Of a stretch of 28,386 nt of DNA, positions 1-7,562 are shown in pieces. Every line of letters begins with the position of its first letter. The first letter of the stretch is position 1. The position numbers and the translations under genes were made by a program. The notes beneath the pieces are model-generated. The model was not told the DNA's origin, made no database searches, and saw only the letters and a program-made list of their open reading frames with translations. The stretch covers positions 1-28,386 of IMG/VR virus record IMGVR_UViG_3300009604_000056; one strand, given 5' to 3'. The DNA comes from a virus.

Positions 1-109
1 CCGGGTAGAATCGTACCACCCAACCCTTTAAAGCCCGATATAGGCCCGCTATGAGCTTTTTTATTTGGCGGAATACCGTCGTTTCCTCTCCTGGGTCCCA
101 AACTTCCAT
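1..109 (-). CDS. Unknown protein, 3' end cut by window edge
   Basis: An open frame starts at an ATG (109-107) that shares its A with the TAA stop of the 62-residue gene upstream (TAATG), and it stays open for 36 codons to the window edge. The visible start reads MEVWDPGEETTVFRQIKKL, followed by a basic amphipathic stretch rich in Lys, Arg, Trp and Leu. The same TAATG coupling links the two genes upstream, which supports it as the next gene of the minus-strand operon. I do not recognise the family, and only the N-terminus can be read. Confidence 0.6.
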   Translation of the reverse strand, partial: MEVWDPGEETTVFRQIKKLIAGLYRALKGWVVRFYP

Positions 110-297
110 TATTTGTCTTTTTTAGGCTCTTCAGGGTTATTTAGGAAATCATCACACAACTGCACTGCGCCAACAAGTCCATTCAGCTGTGCCTGCATGT
201 TTGCAAGTGCATTTTTGCCTTCAGTTATTTTTTCTTGTAAAGCATTGTGCTGCTTAACTATCATTTCTTTTTTCTTTTTTATATCTTCTGGTGTCAT
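109..297 (-). CDS. Small coiled-coil protein, unknown function
   Basis: A 62-residue acidic/basic helical protein. Nearly the whole length (residues 3-50) has heptad-like spacing of Ile, Leu and Val among Lys, Glu and Gln, so a coiled coil is likely; the C-terminus ends in a charged PEEPKKDK tail. The ATG is preceded by a strong AAGGAG Shine-Dalgarno sequence about seven bases away, and the start overlaps the stop of the 37-residue gene (TAATG). Small coiled-coil proteins of this look, with a Gly-Ala-x-Gln-x-Cys patch near the C-terminus, are common in marine phage genomes, but no function is known to me. No membrane segment is visible. Confidence 0.75.
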   Translation of the reverse strand: MTPEDIKKKKEMIVKQHNALQEKITEGKNALANMQAQLNGLVGAVQLCDDFLNNPEEPKKDK

Positions 298-410
298 TAT
301 TTTCTCCTTATCTTCATTCCCAAGCGGGCACGCCTTCGGTTCTTTCTCTTATTAGATCCAACCTTGCGTCTCCCCTTGTGTTTCTTTCTTTTTAAATCCG
401 CCTTGCTCAC
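297..410 (-). CDS. 37-residue Arg/Lys-rich protein, GTG start
   Basis: This frame exactly fills the gap between two solid genes. It starts at a GTG whose G is the last base of the TAG stop of the PAPS-reductase-like gene (TAGTG), and its TAA overlaps the ATG of the 62-residue gene (TAATG). The product begins VSKADLKRKKHKGRRKVGS and ends GMKIRRK, with about half its residues Lys or Arg and almost no hydrophobic core. Such a peptide could bind DNA or RNA, but that is inference from charge only. Coupling at both ends is the main evidence that it is translated. It is too short for most gene callers. Confidence 0.6.
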   Translation of the reverse strand: MSKADLKRKKHKGRRKVGSNKRKNRRRARLGMKIRRK

Positions 411-1501
411 TATACTCCGCAAAGCCCTTCGCATTCATCTGCAAACTCCGGATCAAACGTTTCCCCGAACAGGTCTCGTTGTTTCTTAGGTTCCTGGAAA
501 TCTATGCTTCTTAAAGGTTTTGCTGACTTGTGAAGGAACAGTTCCGCTGTAGTATTTTTTAAACCGTGTCTTATTTTGTCATCAACCTCGCAAGCGTCCT
601 CAAAGTCCACTGGATAGTTCTTCTGCATGTTTTTCCACTGGTCATTGTGGTGATAAGGGCACCCTATGCAGGATGATTTCCCCGGCATTGGATGCTTCTT
701 CATGTCACGGTACCACTGCAGGCAGTCCGCCCTTGACATTTTCATTTCAATGAGTGGCCAGCGTGACTCCAGCCAGTACATCCTTGCCTTCTTCATGCGC
801 ATAGCCTCATCAGTCGATATTCCAATCCACTGTTCGACAATTGTTCCTTTCTTCACGCGGTGTCGTGGTTTTATACCCAGTATTTCCCGCATCTTTTTCT
901 GTATGGGAATGACCTTGTAATCATGGGTGCACTGGCGGTAAAGCATTCCAACCTTTCCACCGGGGCGTGCCGCAAACAGTGGGGGATTGGGAACGCGTCC
1001 GGCGAAAGACTTCCACTCATCATTAGACCCCTTAATGGGGTTCGCCGCTCGAATCAGATCCTCACGGATGTTGCTTCGTTCAACGGTAATGATTGGGCAG
1101 ATGGTTATTGCCTTCTTGAGATACTCAACGTGTTCGTAAACGAACGACGGTTCCCATCCGGTGTCGGCAAAGATCATGTAGTCCGGTTTGTGCTTTGTTA
1201 GTCCTTCCTGTGCCATGAGTGCGAGACAGGAAGACTGTACCCCTGCGCCGAGCGATAGAATACGCATTGTGGGCTCTTTTTTCTTTCCTTCCTCGTCAAA
1301 ATACTCCGGCTCCTTCGTGGCAGCCACTGCCGCCATTGTGTTAAGCTGTTTCTTGTTGGGCTTAAGTTTGGAAGACATCTCCTCCAAAAGCTTTCGCCTT
1401 TCGAATTCCATTTGTTCTGGGTTGATCGCAAATCCATGTTTCACTCCGTCGGTTCGTTTCTTTCCTTGGGCTCGGTACCCGGGTTTTCTGCTATTATTCA
1501 T
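410..1501 (-). CDS. PAPS reductase-like PP-loop ATP pyrophosphatase
   Basis: The 363-residue product belongs to the phosphoadenylylsulfate reductase/DndC-like adenine nucleotide alpha hydrolase group. The modified PP-loop SLGAGVQSS lies at residues 83-91, followed by a FADTGWEP strand-loop (111-118) typical of phage members. Cysteines sit at C191 (RQCTH), C260 and a C278-x2-C281-P pair (SSCIGCPYHH), which could bind metal or an Fe-S cluster, plus C357 and C361 near the end. Phage homologues often start close to the PP-loop (a Met is at residue 79), so the first 78 residues are an unusual basic/helical extension. They are open in frame, and the ATG at 1501 overlaps the glucosaminidase stop by eight bases. 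The superfamily includes sulfate reduction, tRNA thiolation, queuosine synthesis and DNA phosphorothioation enzymes. The substrate here is unknown. Confidence 0.8.
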   Translation of the reverse strand: MNNSRKPGYRAQGKKRTDGVKHGFAINPEQMEFERRKLLEEMSSKLKPNKKQLNTMAAVAATKEPEYFDEEGKKKEPTMRILSLGAGVQSSCLALMAQEGLTKHKPDYMIFADTGWEPSFVYEHVEYLKKAITICPIITVERSNIREDLIRAANPIKGSNDEWKSFAGRVPNPPLFAARPGGKVGMLYRQCTHDYKVIPIQKKMREILGIKPRHRVKKGTIVEQWIGISTDEAMRMKKARMYWLESRWPLIEMKMSRADCLQWYRDMKKHPMPGKSSCIGCPYHHNDQWKNMQKNYPVDFEDACEVDDKIRHGLKNTTAELFLHKSAKPLRSIDFQEPKKQRDLFGETFDPEFADECEGLCGV

Positions 1502-2009
1502 AGTTTTTCAGTTCTCTCATTGTTTGGATTATTTTTTGCGTATAATATACGTCTTCAGCATAAATTACAAGCGTTTCCGCAAGTGATTCCAGGTCCACTA
1601 TGTCATTGATATATTGTGATAATCTCCTCTCCCTGAAGGCACAATAATGGTGGCTATTGTTTAACAAATCAATATAGTAGGATATGGATTCACATTTGGT
1701 CTCAAAGATCCTAAGCCCCCAGCTCACATTAGGTTTATCAATGGGCTTTAGTTGATCATCAGACGGGTCAAATGTACGAATCCCCATAAGATTGTTGCCC
1801 TCAACGGCAAACCTGGATCTACCCCAATTGGATTCATGGATTGCCTGTGCGACTACCAAGTCCACAGGAATACGGTTCTGTTCCTCTTCCATGGAATTTA
1901 GGTGAATTGCGCAGTCCCGTACATCTTCAATGAATTCCTCACTGCTGGTGTAATCCATTTCCGGATTAAAGTTAAAACAGATTAATAGTACAGAGCACAT
2001 CCAGTTCAT
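1494..2009 (-). CDS. GH73/Bax-type glucosaminidase (peptidoglycan hydrolase)
   Basis: A 171-residue protein with the hallmark glucosaminidase block VAQAIHESNWGRS (residues 53-65), where E59 is the expected catalytic acid, followed by EGNNLMGIRTFD (70-81). Members cleave glycan strands of peptidoglycan. The ATG at 2009 has an AGAGG Shine-Dalgarno sequence and overlaps the endonuclease VII stop by four bases. The first 16 residues are hydrophobic (MCSVLLICF), perhaps a weak export signal or anchor; an internal Met18 is an alternative start. It lies in the replication operon, far from the lysozyme/holin pair at 13948-14564, so it may act in cell-wall penetration or as a second endolysin rather than the main lysin. 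Confidence 0.8.
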   Translation of the reverse strand: MNWMCSVLLICFNFNPEMDYTSSEEFIEDVRDCAIHLNSMEEEQNRIPVDLVVAQAIHESNWGRSRFAVEGNNLMGIRTFDPSDDQLKPIDKPNVSWGLRIFETKCESISYYIDLLNNSHHYCAFRERRLSQYINDIVDLESLAETLVIYAEDVYYTQKIIQTMRELKNYE

Positions 2010-2422
2010 GAGAATTTCCTCTTGTATTTTATGGCCCGTTTAAGTTCCTCAATATTTTCTTTAAACATACCAAATCCTAAATTATGTCTTTGGCACAGTA
2101 AACCACGGGGAATAAATTTTTTCTTTGAGTGGTCATGGTCAATCACCAGCTCATCACTATTACTTCTTCCATTTTTTCTGGTGGGTGCCTTTTCATATAT
2201 CACTTTAGGCCCGCACATATAGCATATGGATTTTTGTTTCAACCACCAGTCAGCTACTTCTTTTCCATGTTCACACTTGGTTTTAACATACTTTATATCT
2301 ATCCTTCCCTCTAAACTTTTTCTTTTCTTTTCCATGTATTTTTTACTTGCTCTACTGTGTGCTGCCTTACCCTTTTTTGTTTTCACGTATCTTTCCTGTC
2401 TAGCTCTAGAGTATGCCATCAT
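2006..2422 (-). CDS. Recombination endonuclease VII-like (T4 gp49 family)
   Basis: The 138-residue product has a basic, helical N-terminus (residues 1-60) and the endonuclease VII His-Me finger core: CYMC (C67, C70), ELVIDHDH (91-98) and PRGLLCQRHNLGFG (105-118). The family resolves Holliday junctions and branched DNA, often before packaging. The fourth zinc ligand, usually Cys in C-x2-C, appears here as His (C110-x2-H113). Two adjacent ATGs are possible: 2422 overlaps the polymerase stop, and 2419 forms TGATG with it and is better spaced from the GGTGG upstream. It sits directly downstream of the DNA polymerase, fitting a role in replication-recombination. Confidence 0.88.
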   Translation of the reverse strand: MMAYSRARQERYVKTKKGKAAHSRASKKYMEKKRKSLEGRIDIKYVKTKCEHGKEVADWWLKQKSICYMCGPKVIYEKAPTRKNGRSNSDELVIDHDHSKKKFIPRGLLCQRHNLGFGMFKENIEELKRAIKYKRKFS

Positions 2423-4263
2423 CCACCCCAGCTTTCACCAACATTTATGTCCACTTTTGATGGAACTTCCAATTTAACGCAGTCTTCCATAACTTCCTTC
2501 ACCTTTTTCCCTTCATTTTCATCCTTGACGGAACAATTTAATTCATCATGTACCTGAATATGTGGAATTATACCCAATTCATCATAAACATTAACCATGG
2601 CTTTCTTGGTTTGATCCGCCGCTGAACCTTGTATTAACCTATTTAAAGCCTTGTACGTTCCAGCTCTTTTTATGGCCATACCATACTCTGATTGTGCTTG
2701 ATTTAATGGCAAAGCTCTGTGTACACCCCATGACGTAGGTTCCCACAAATCAAATCTGCATTTACGGCCGAGTAACGTTCTAATAACACCTTTGTTATTG
2801 GCTCTGTTCATTACAATTTCAAGCATTCCTTTCATAAAAGGAACTTTGGTGTGGAAATCCTGTAACATGGATTTTGCTTCCTGTGGTTCAAGATCCAGTT
2901 CACGGGCCAGTTTGTTGTAACCCATTCCATACATAACACCTAGTCCGATAGTCTTCGCAAGGCGTCTCTCAACGCCTGCCATTTCGGCTGTTTGTTGATG
3001 AAAGTCGAGGTCTTTTTTATTATATGCTTCCTGTACTTCCCTAGAACCGGCTTGGTCGACGAGTCTTGCGAAATGCGTGAGCAACCTGGGCTCCTGCTGC
3101 GAGTAGTCCGCTTTAAGCCAGTATTTTCCCTGATCCGGAATGAATAGTTTCCTAAGTTCTTGCGCAAATTGGCCCCTGTTAGGAATCTGCTGTAAATTAG
3201 GATGATAGTAACTAAACCTGCCAGTGACAGTACCTCCACTGTCAGACCTAATTTGGTTAATGTGGGCATGTATCCTCCCTTCATGGGTGTGGTCCAAGAG
3301 TCCCTTTAAAAAAGTTCCCCTCAGTTTGTTAAGCTCACGTGCCTGCATAATCAATCTGGGAAGCTCGTGAGGGTGATCCGTCAAAAACATTTTAGTAAAT
3401 GAGGGAGCATTTGTCTTTTCCGTTCTTTCATACGGCAAATTCAATGAATCAAAAGCCTTGGAAATTGACGCCGCTGCCCATATCTCTATGTTAAGACCGG
3501 TTAAATCCTTGATTCTTTTCATCAATTTCTTTTCCTTATTTCTAAACTTGTCATTTAATCTTATGCAACCATCTACGTCAAATCTAACTCCACCCTGTGT
3601 CATGTTAAAAATGACATTAATTAACTTGCATTCTATGTCATAGATTGTGGTAAGATTATCCTTGACAATCTCCCAGGACAGTTTTTCATGCAATTTGTAC
3701 GTCAGGTCAGCGTCTGCCTCCGCATACTCCCCTACAAATTCCGCGGGTAGCTTATACATTTCTGACTTGGCATTCACGCCGAATGCATCCGCTGCTTCCT
3801 TAAGTTTTTGTTCGTTTTTGAATTCACCCAGATATTCATGCACAATGCTATTGAGTGTATATGAGAACCTATTCTCATCTATGAGAGCCGCAGCCACCAT
3901 GGTATCATGAATGCGGCCCTTGACTTCTATTCCAAGTGTTGAAAGCCATCCAATATCATATTGTGCATTGTGAAATATTTTTTCAATTGAATCATCTTCA
4001 CATATGGACTTAATATATTTGATAACTTTCTTTTCATCCATGTTTCCCCCACCGGAGTGGGAAATTGGATAGTAACCCTTGAAAGAAGCATTCGCCACTG
4101 CAATACCAATTACATAACCACGCTTACGAGGCCATCCTGGTCCTTCCTTGACAAGTTCAGTATCACAAGTTTCCAAATCAACCGCGACTTTACCCTCTAA
4201 TTTAGGAAATTCAGAGGGTGAAATCCAATTGGAATTTACAGTTTTAAATAGATCCGCTGTCAT
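2419..4263 (-). CDS. polA: DNA polymerase, family A, with 3'-5' exonuclease
   Basis: A 614-residue phage-size polymerase I without a 5'-3' exonuclease domain. Proofreading motifs: VDLET (D29, E31), HNAQYDIG (98-105) and YAEADAD (180-186). Polymerase motifs: TGRFSYYHPNLQQIP (347-361), motif A KADYSQQEPR (D386), motif B RRLAKTIGLGVMYG (433-446) and motif C VHDE (571-574). All catalytic residues are present. The position matching E. coli Phe762 is Leu441 (four after the motif B Lys437). Leu at this site has been linked in the marine-virus literature to slower, more accurate synthesis and often to temperate phages; that link is statistical, and nothing here shows lysogeny. The start overlaps the upstream DUF6378-type gene by 20 bases, with GGAGAG just before it. 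Confidence 0.97.
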   Translation of the reverse strand: MTADLFKTVNSNWISPSEFPKLEGKVAVDLETCDTELVKEGPGWPRKRGYVIGIAVANASFKGYYPISHSGGGNMDEKKVIKYIKSICEDDSIEKIFHNAQYDIGWLSTLGIEVKGRIHDTMVAAALIDENRFSYTLNSIVHEYLGEFKNEQKLKEAADAFGVNAKSEMYKLPAEFVGEYAEADADLTYKLHEKLSWEIVKDNLTTIYDIECKLINVIFNMTQGGVRFDVDGCIRLNDKFRNKEKKLMKRIKDLTGLNIEIWAAASISKAFDSLNLPYERTEKTNAPSFTKMFLTDHPHELPRLIMQARELNKLRGTFLKGLLDHTHEGRIHAHINQIRSDSGGTVTGRFSYYHPNLQQIPNRGQFAQELRKLFIPDQGKYWLKADYSQQEPRLLTHFARLVDQAGSREVQEAYNKKDLDFHQQTAEMAGVERRLAKTIGLGVMYGMGYNKLARELDLEPQEAKSMLQDFHTKVPFMKGMLEIVMNRANNKGVIRTLLGRKCRFDLWEPTSWGVHRALPLNQAQSEYGMAIKRAGTYKALNRLIQGSAADQTKKAMVNVYDELGIIPHIQVHDELNCSVKDENEGKKVKEVMEDCVKLEVPSKVDINVGESWGG

Positions 4264-4534
4264 TCATCTCTCCCGCTATTGCCATGTATGCCGCACCATC
4301 GACAAAATCATCTAGGTTAAAATCGCCCATGGTGGAGCGCGAAATCTTTAGTAAGCACATCATGACTGCTACGTCACCGGGTGTTATTTCCTTCATTACC
4401 TTAAGTTTGTCATCCAAAAATACACTCCATAAATCCGCTATCTGGGAATGATTTTTAAACGCATTTCCGTGAGTCCCTTCTCTTTTTTCATTAACAAGCT
4501 GAATTGCTTTATTTAATATTTCTTCTTTTTTCAT
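4244..4534 (-). CDS. DUF6378-like small helical phage protein
   Basis: A 96-residue, mostly helical protein. The pattern EEILNKAIQLVNEKREGTHG, a central DLWSVFLD, then PGDVAVMMCLLKISR (52-66) and FVDGAAYMAIAGE (77-89) matches the DUF6378 type found in many phages. I recall no proven activity for the family; the general look (acidic helices with a late Asp-x2-x-Tyr helix) invites comparison with MazG-type nucleotide pyrophosphohydrolases, but that is only an idea. It lies between helicase and polymerase with short overlaps. The start has an excellent AAGGAGG ribosome binding site nine bases upstream, so expression at replication time is expected. Confidence 0.75.
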   Translation of the reverse strand: MKKEEILNKAIQLVNEKREGTHGNAFKNHSQIADLWSVFLDDKLKVMKEITPGDVAVMMCLLKISRSTMGDFNLDDFVDGAAYMAIAGEMNDSGSI

Positions 4535-6051
4535 ATTATGAATCCTCCTTCTCTCTGTGGTTGTACAATATGTAAACTTTCTTTGGTGCGTGTTATTCCG
4601 ACATAGAATACACGTGACTCATCATCCGGATTTTGTTCCAGTGATTCCTGTGTCTTGCGTGTTAAATCCGTAAGAAGCATTACATTTTGAGCTTCCCCGC
4701 CTTTAGAGGCATGAATTGTGCTTAAGTTAATTTTAGGATCAACATTAAAGTTATTTCCATTTCTTTGTTCTATGGCTCTAAGGTATTCTTTATCCCTATT
4801 CCCAACTTTATCAAAAGCTACGTCCCAAGGCCTGCCTGCCATTAATAATCCATGGTGCATAACCAGTGATTCCATGTTATATTTACTTTTATCATCGGCA
4901 GTTTTCAATTGCTTATGGCCGTGTTCGATGCTTATCTTTGTTGACATATAAGAATAAATAGATTTAACAGAGCTCAAATCTATTTCTTTTTCCTCATTCA
5001 GCATTTTCCATGCCTGAACTGCATCCAATAATTTTTGAGATATTGGAAGCCTGTTGTTTCTCTTGTACAACAAACCTTCTGTTTTTACCTGTCGTTCCAG
5101 TTCATCTAAAAGATAGTTTGTTCTGGCCATTATCAACCACTCCCCATTTCTTAAATCAACACCCTCCGTAAATGCGTGGTACCGTATTTGGCCCATGTAA
5201 TCTCTGCCCTTCCATTCCTTTGGCCTTCTGTTACCGACACGTTGAATGATTTTATCGGCCATTTTATGAATTAATCTGGGGCATCTATATGATTGATTTA
5301 ATATAGTAAGGTTATCAGCTTTCATTTTAATGAAGTATTCTATGTCCGCTCCCGTCCATCTAAAAATAGCCTGATCATCGTCACCACTGATGTAAACTTT
5401 TTTAGCCTTACTCCACGCATGGGCAGCAACCGACCACTGCAACCAACTTAAGTCCTGTGCCTCGTCTATAAAAACAACATCCAATTGAGGAACATTACTA
5501 ACCTGAAGAAATAATTCCAGCATATCAGTGAAATCCAAAACCTCTCGTTTAGACTTATATTCCTCAAAAGAACGTTGAGCCCTTAACAATGCGTGCCAAG
5601 ATACATCAAGATTTGACTTATTGTAATGATCCTGTAAATCTAATCCTTTCATTCGTGATAGATTTATTTCGGTTATAAATCTGTTGTCGGTTGTTATTAC
5701 ACCACCAACATCTGAACCATCTGTTACTGAACCTAAATCCATCCCGTAAGCTTGAGAAAATTCCCTGTAATTGTCCCGAGACATTACTTCTGAAGTAGTA
5801 AGACCAAGTTGTAAAAATGCGAGAGAATGTAAAGTCCTGAAAAACGGTAATTGTTTATCCTCCAATTTAAATTTTATTTTTGCCCTTTCTTTAGCCTCAC
5901 TTGCGGCTTTTTTAGTAAAGGCAAAAAAACCTATTCTGTCCGGTGGTGTCCCATTGGATAATTCTTTCTCAACTAAATTCAATAAATTATGTGTTTTTCC
6001 TGTCCCTGGAGGACCTAATATAATATTAATTTCTGGTTTAGAACGGTGCAC
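4531..6051 (-). CDS. UvrD/Rep-like superfamily 1 DNA helicase
   Basis: A 506-residue SF1A helicase with all main motifs: Walker A GPPGTGKT (13-20), Ia FAFTKKAASEA (44-54), II FIDEAQD (194-200), III SGDDDQAIFRW (222-232), IV NQSYRCP (252-258), V STIHASKGGEAQNV (444-457) and VI VFYVGITRTKESL (481-493). It is shorter than cellular UvrD/PcrA (about 720 residues), mainly in the 1B/2B insertions. It likely unwinds DNA for the phage replisome or for repair. The start is GTG, 14 bases inside the primase gene, chosen because AAGGAG lies seven bases upstream and the nearby ATG is in the primase frame. With no DnaB-like protein in the window, this may be the replicative helicase (inference). Confidence 0.93.
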   Translation of the reverse strand: MHRSKPEINIILGPPGTGKTHNLLNLVEKELSNGTPPDRIGFFAFTKKAASEAKERAKIKFKLEDKQLPFFRTLHSLAFLQLGLTTSEVMSRDNYREFSQAYGMDLGSVTDGSDVGGVITTDNRFITEINLSRMKGLDLQDHYNKSNLDVSWHALLRAQRSFEEYKSKREVLDFTDMLELFLQVSNVPQLDVVFIDEAQDLSWLQWSVAAHAWSKAKKVYISGDDDQAIFRWTGADIEYFIKMKADNLTILNQSYRCPRLIHKMADKIIQRVGNRRPKEWKGRDYMGQIRYHAFTEGVDLRNGEWLIMARTNYLLDELERQVKTEGLLYKRNNRLPISQKLLDAVQAWKMLNEEKEIDLSSVKSIYSYMSTKISIEHGHKQLKTADDKSKYNMESLVMHHGLLMAGRPWDVAFDKVGNRDKEYLRAIEQRNGNNFNVDPKINLSTIHASKGGEAQNVMLLTDLTRKTQESLEQNPDDESRVFYVGITRTKESLHIVQPQREGGFII

Positions 6052-7534
6052 TTTCCATCTCCTTTATGTCAAAATCTGAATCTTGTTGCTGAAAAGCGGG
6101 AATACACCATGTATTTACCCCTCTTCCTTTTATCTTAAAGAACTTACTTTTTCCCTTAAGGTCCCTTAAACGCGCCACAATTTGACCGGTGTTATAATGA
6201 GTAAATTTATTTCTTATCAAATAATCATGAAGATCCTTTAACCTGAAATATGTTATTCCATTTTCAGTCCAAGGCTTGTGTAATAATAATTCATCTTTGT
6301 TTAAAGCCTGGGCACGATCAGTACAAAATTCCTGGAGGTGAACCTCAAACTGACCTGCCACAGACCCATCACTAGAAACCTCAATTTCAATAACATTGCC
6401 CATCAAGGTTCTCAGTGTCTCTTGCCAAAGATTTGATCTAAGTAATGGAAATGGAAAATTAAGAACATCCATACATCTTCTTTGGAATTTCTGTTGCATT
6501 TGTAATTCTTCTGTAGACAATTCTAAACGTTGATCTTCAACATCCAAAAACCAAATAGGGGGATCAGTGCATAATTTTGATAAAGACCCAAACTGAGGGG
6601 CTACATTATCCGAACCTATTCCAAATTTTCTGGTTTTGCAAACCGAAGCATTACAAAAGGAGGCAATAGGCTGTTCTTTGCACCTATATGCGTAATCCTT
6701 TTTTTCCAACTGCTTTATTATTGTCACAACTTCACTAGACGGAAGTGGTGGCGTCATGTGATTTCTGTTGTATTCTTCTATTAAAGTTGTCCAATTTTCT
6801 GGATCAAACTTACGTAAATAAACTCCAATGTTAAATAACCCATTATTTCTGGTTCCCTCCGGAAATCCTTGCGAGCACAAACTTTGTAAACAAGGTGGTC
6901 CATCCGCTATGACTTTATTAGATGTCTGCCTTGCAATTCTGTCTATATCAATAACAACATGTTTAGTGTATAACGATAAAAATTCATGGTACGTAGAATT
7001 CGTTCCATCATCGTTAACAGCACATCTTGAAGTATTTTTATAATTATAATAAGGTAAGTTTAAAAAATTACCGAGATCCCCTTTTTCTATTAGTATGCTC
7101 GATTGTTTGGGAAATATTTCAGCAGAGGAGTACCCTAAATCTGACGCAACCGATTTTAACTTCGATCGCATTATTTTTGCGGCAATTGGTTTAGCCACGA
7201 ATAAAAATAAATGGGCCCCACCGCTTTTAGATTTAAAATGTACTAGGGGTAATTCTAATTTTCTTATTTTATGAATTAATTTCTTATGATCAAGAGGATA
7301 GGTATCAATATCTATACATCCCCATATAACAGTGTTGTCTGCCATAATAGGAATGATCCCTAAGGAAGGTCCTTCCCCCTTAAGATGTTTTTCCCATAAT
7401 TCGTCAGTTATTTCTTTACGGACAATATAAGATTTTCCTTCCTGCTTACCGTCAGCACGCTCTCCATTGGATTGGTGCTGACCATAAGCTATGTCTAAGC
7501 CGGAAAATATCGCCTTAAATTTATCAACTTCCAC
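6038..7534 (-). CDS. Archaeo-eukaryotic-type (TOTE/AEP) DNA primase
   Basis: A 498-residue protein with the primase-polymerase (AEP) fold signatures: WGCIDIDTY (71-79) with the catalytic D75-x-D77 pair, KSKSGGAHLFLF (101-112) for the sGxxHxxxF nucleotide-binding motif, and AEIFPKQ (138-144). After it comes a PriCT-like helical region (about 210-280, PEGTRNNGLFNIGVYLR) and a cysteine cluster C-x8-C-x4-C near residues 287-303 that could bind Zn or an Fe-S centre. The C-terminal 150 residues are unassigned. It would make primers for PolA. No fused helicase domain is present, unlike many phage primase-helicases. GTG start with GGAGG four bases upstream. The gene is followed immediately by the SF1 helicase. 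Confidence 0.85.
   Translation of the reverse strand: MEVDKFKAIFSGLDIAYGQHQSNGERADGKQEGKSYIVRKEITDELWEKHLKGEGPSLGIIPIMADNTVIWGCIDIDTYPLDHKKLIHKIRKLELPLVHFKSKSGGAHLFLFVAKPIAAKIMRSKLKSVASDLGYSSAEIFPKQSSILIEKGDLGNFLNLPYYNYKNTSRCAVNDDGTNSTYHEFLSLYTKHVVIDIDRIARQTSNKVIADGPPCLQSLCSQGFPEGTRNNGLFNIGVYLRKFDPENWTTLIEEYNRNHMTPPLPSSEVVTIIKQLEKKDYAYRCKEQPIASFCNASVCKTRKFGIGSDNVAPQFGSLSKLCTDPPIWFLDVEDQRLELSTEELQMQQKFQRRCMDVLNFPFPLLRSNLWQETLRTLMGNVIEIEVSSDGSVAGQFEVHLQEFCTDRAQALNKDELLLHKPWTENGITYFRLKDLHDYLIRNKFTHYNTGQIVARLRDLKGKSKFFKIKGRGVNTWCIPAFQQQDSDFDIKEMESAPF
6059..6064 (-). promoter_or_regulatory. Ribosome binding site for helicase GTG start
   Basis: AAGGAG on the minus strand lies seven bases before the GTG at 6051-6049. 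It is inside the end of the primase gene and decides the helicase start. Confidence 0.7.
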
Positions 7535-7538
7535 TAAA

Positions 7539-7543
7539 CCTCC
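7539..7543 (-). promoter_or_regulatory. Ribosome binding site for primase GTG start
   Basis: GGAGG on the minus strand, four bases before the GTG at 7534-7532; no in-frame ATG is available nearby. Confidence 0.6.
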
Positions 7544-7562
7544 AGTTTAGAAAAAGATATAC

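Noticed and set aside
28-62. Hairpin with T-run resembling a bidirectional terminator
   Set aside because: It lies inside an open reading frame that starts with TAATG coupling and runs to the window edge; the stem is short and bulged.
2940-3284. Second minus-strand frame of 114 residues inside the polymerase gene
   Set aside because: It lies wholly within conserved polymerase motifs and has no plausible protein pattern.
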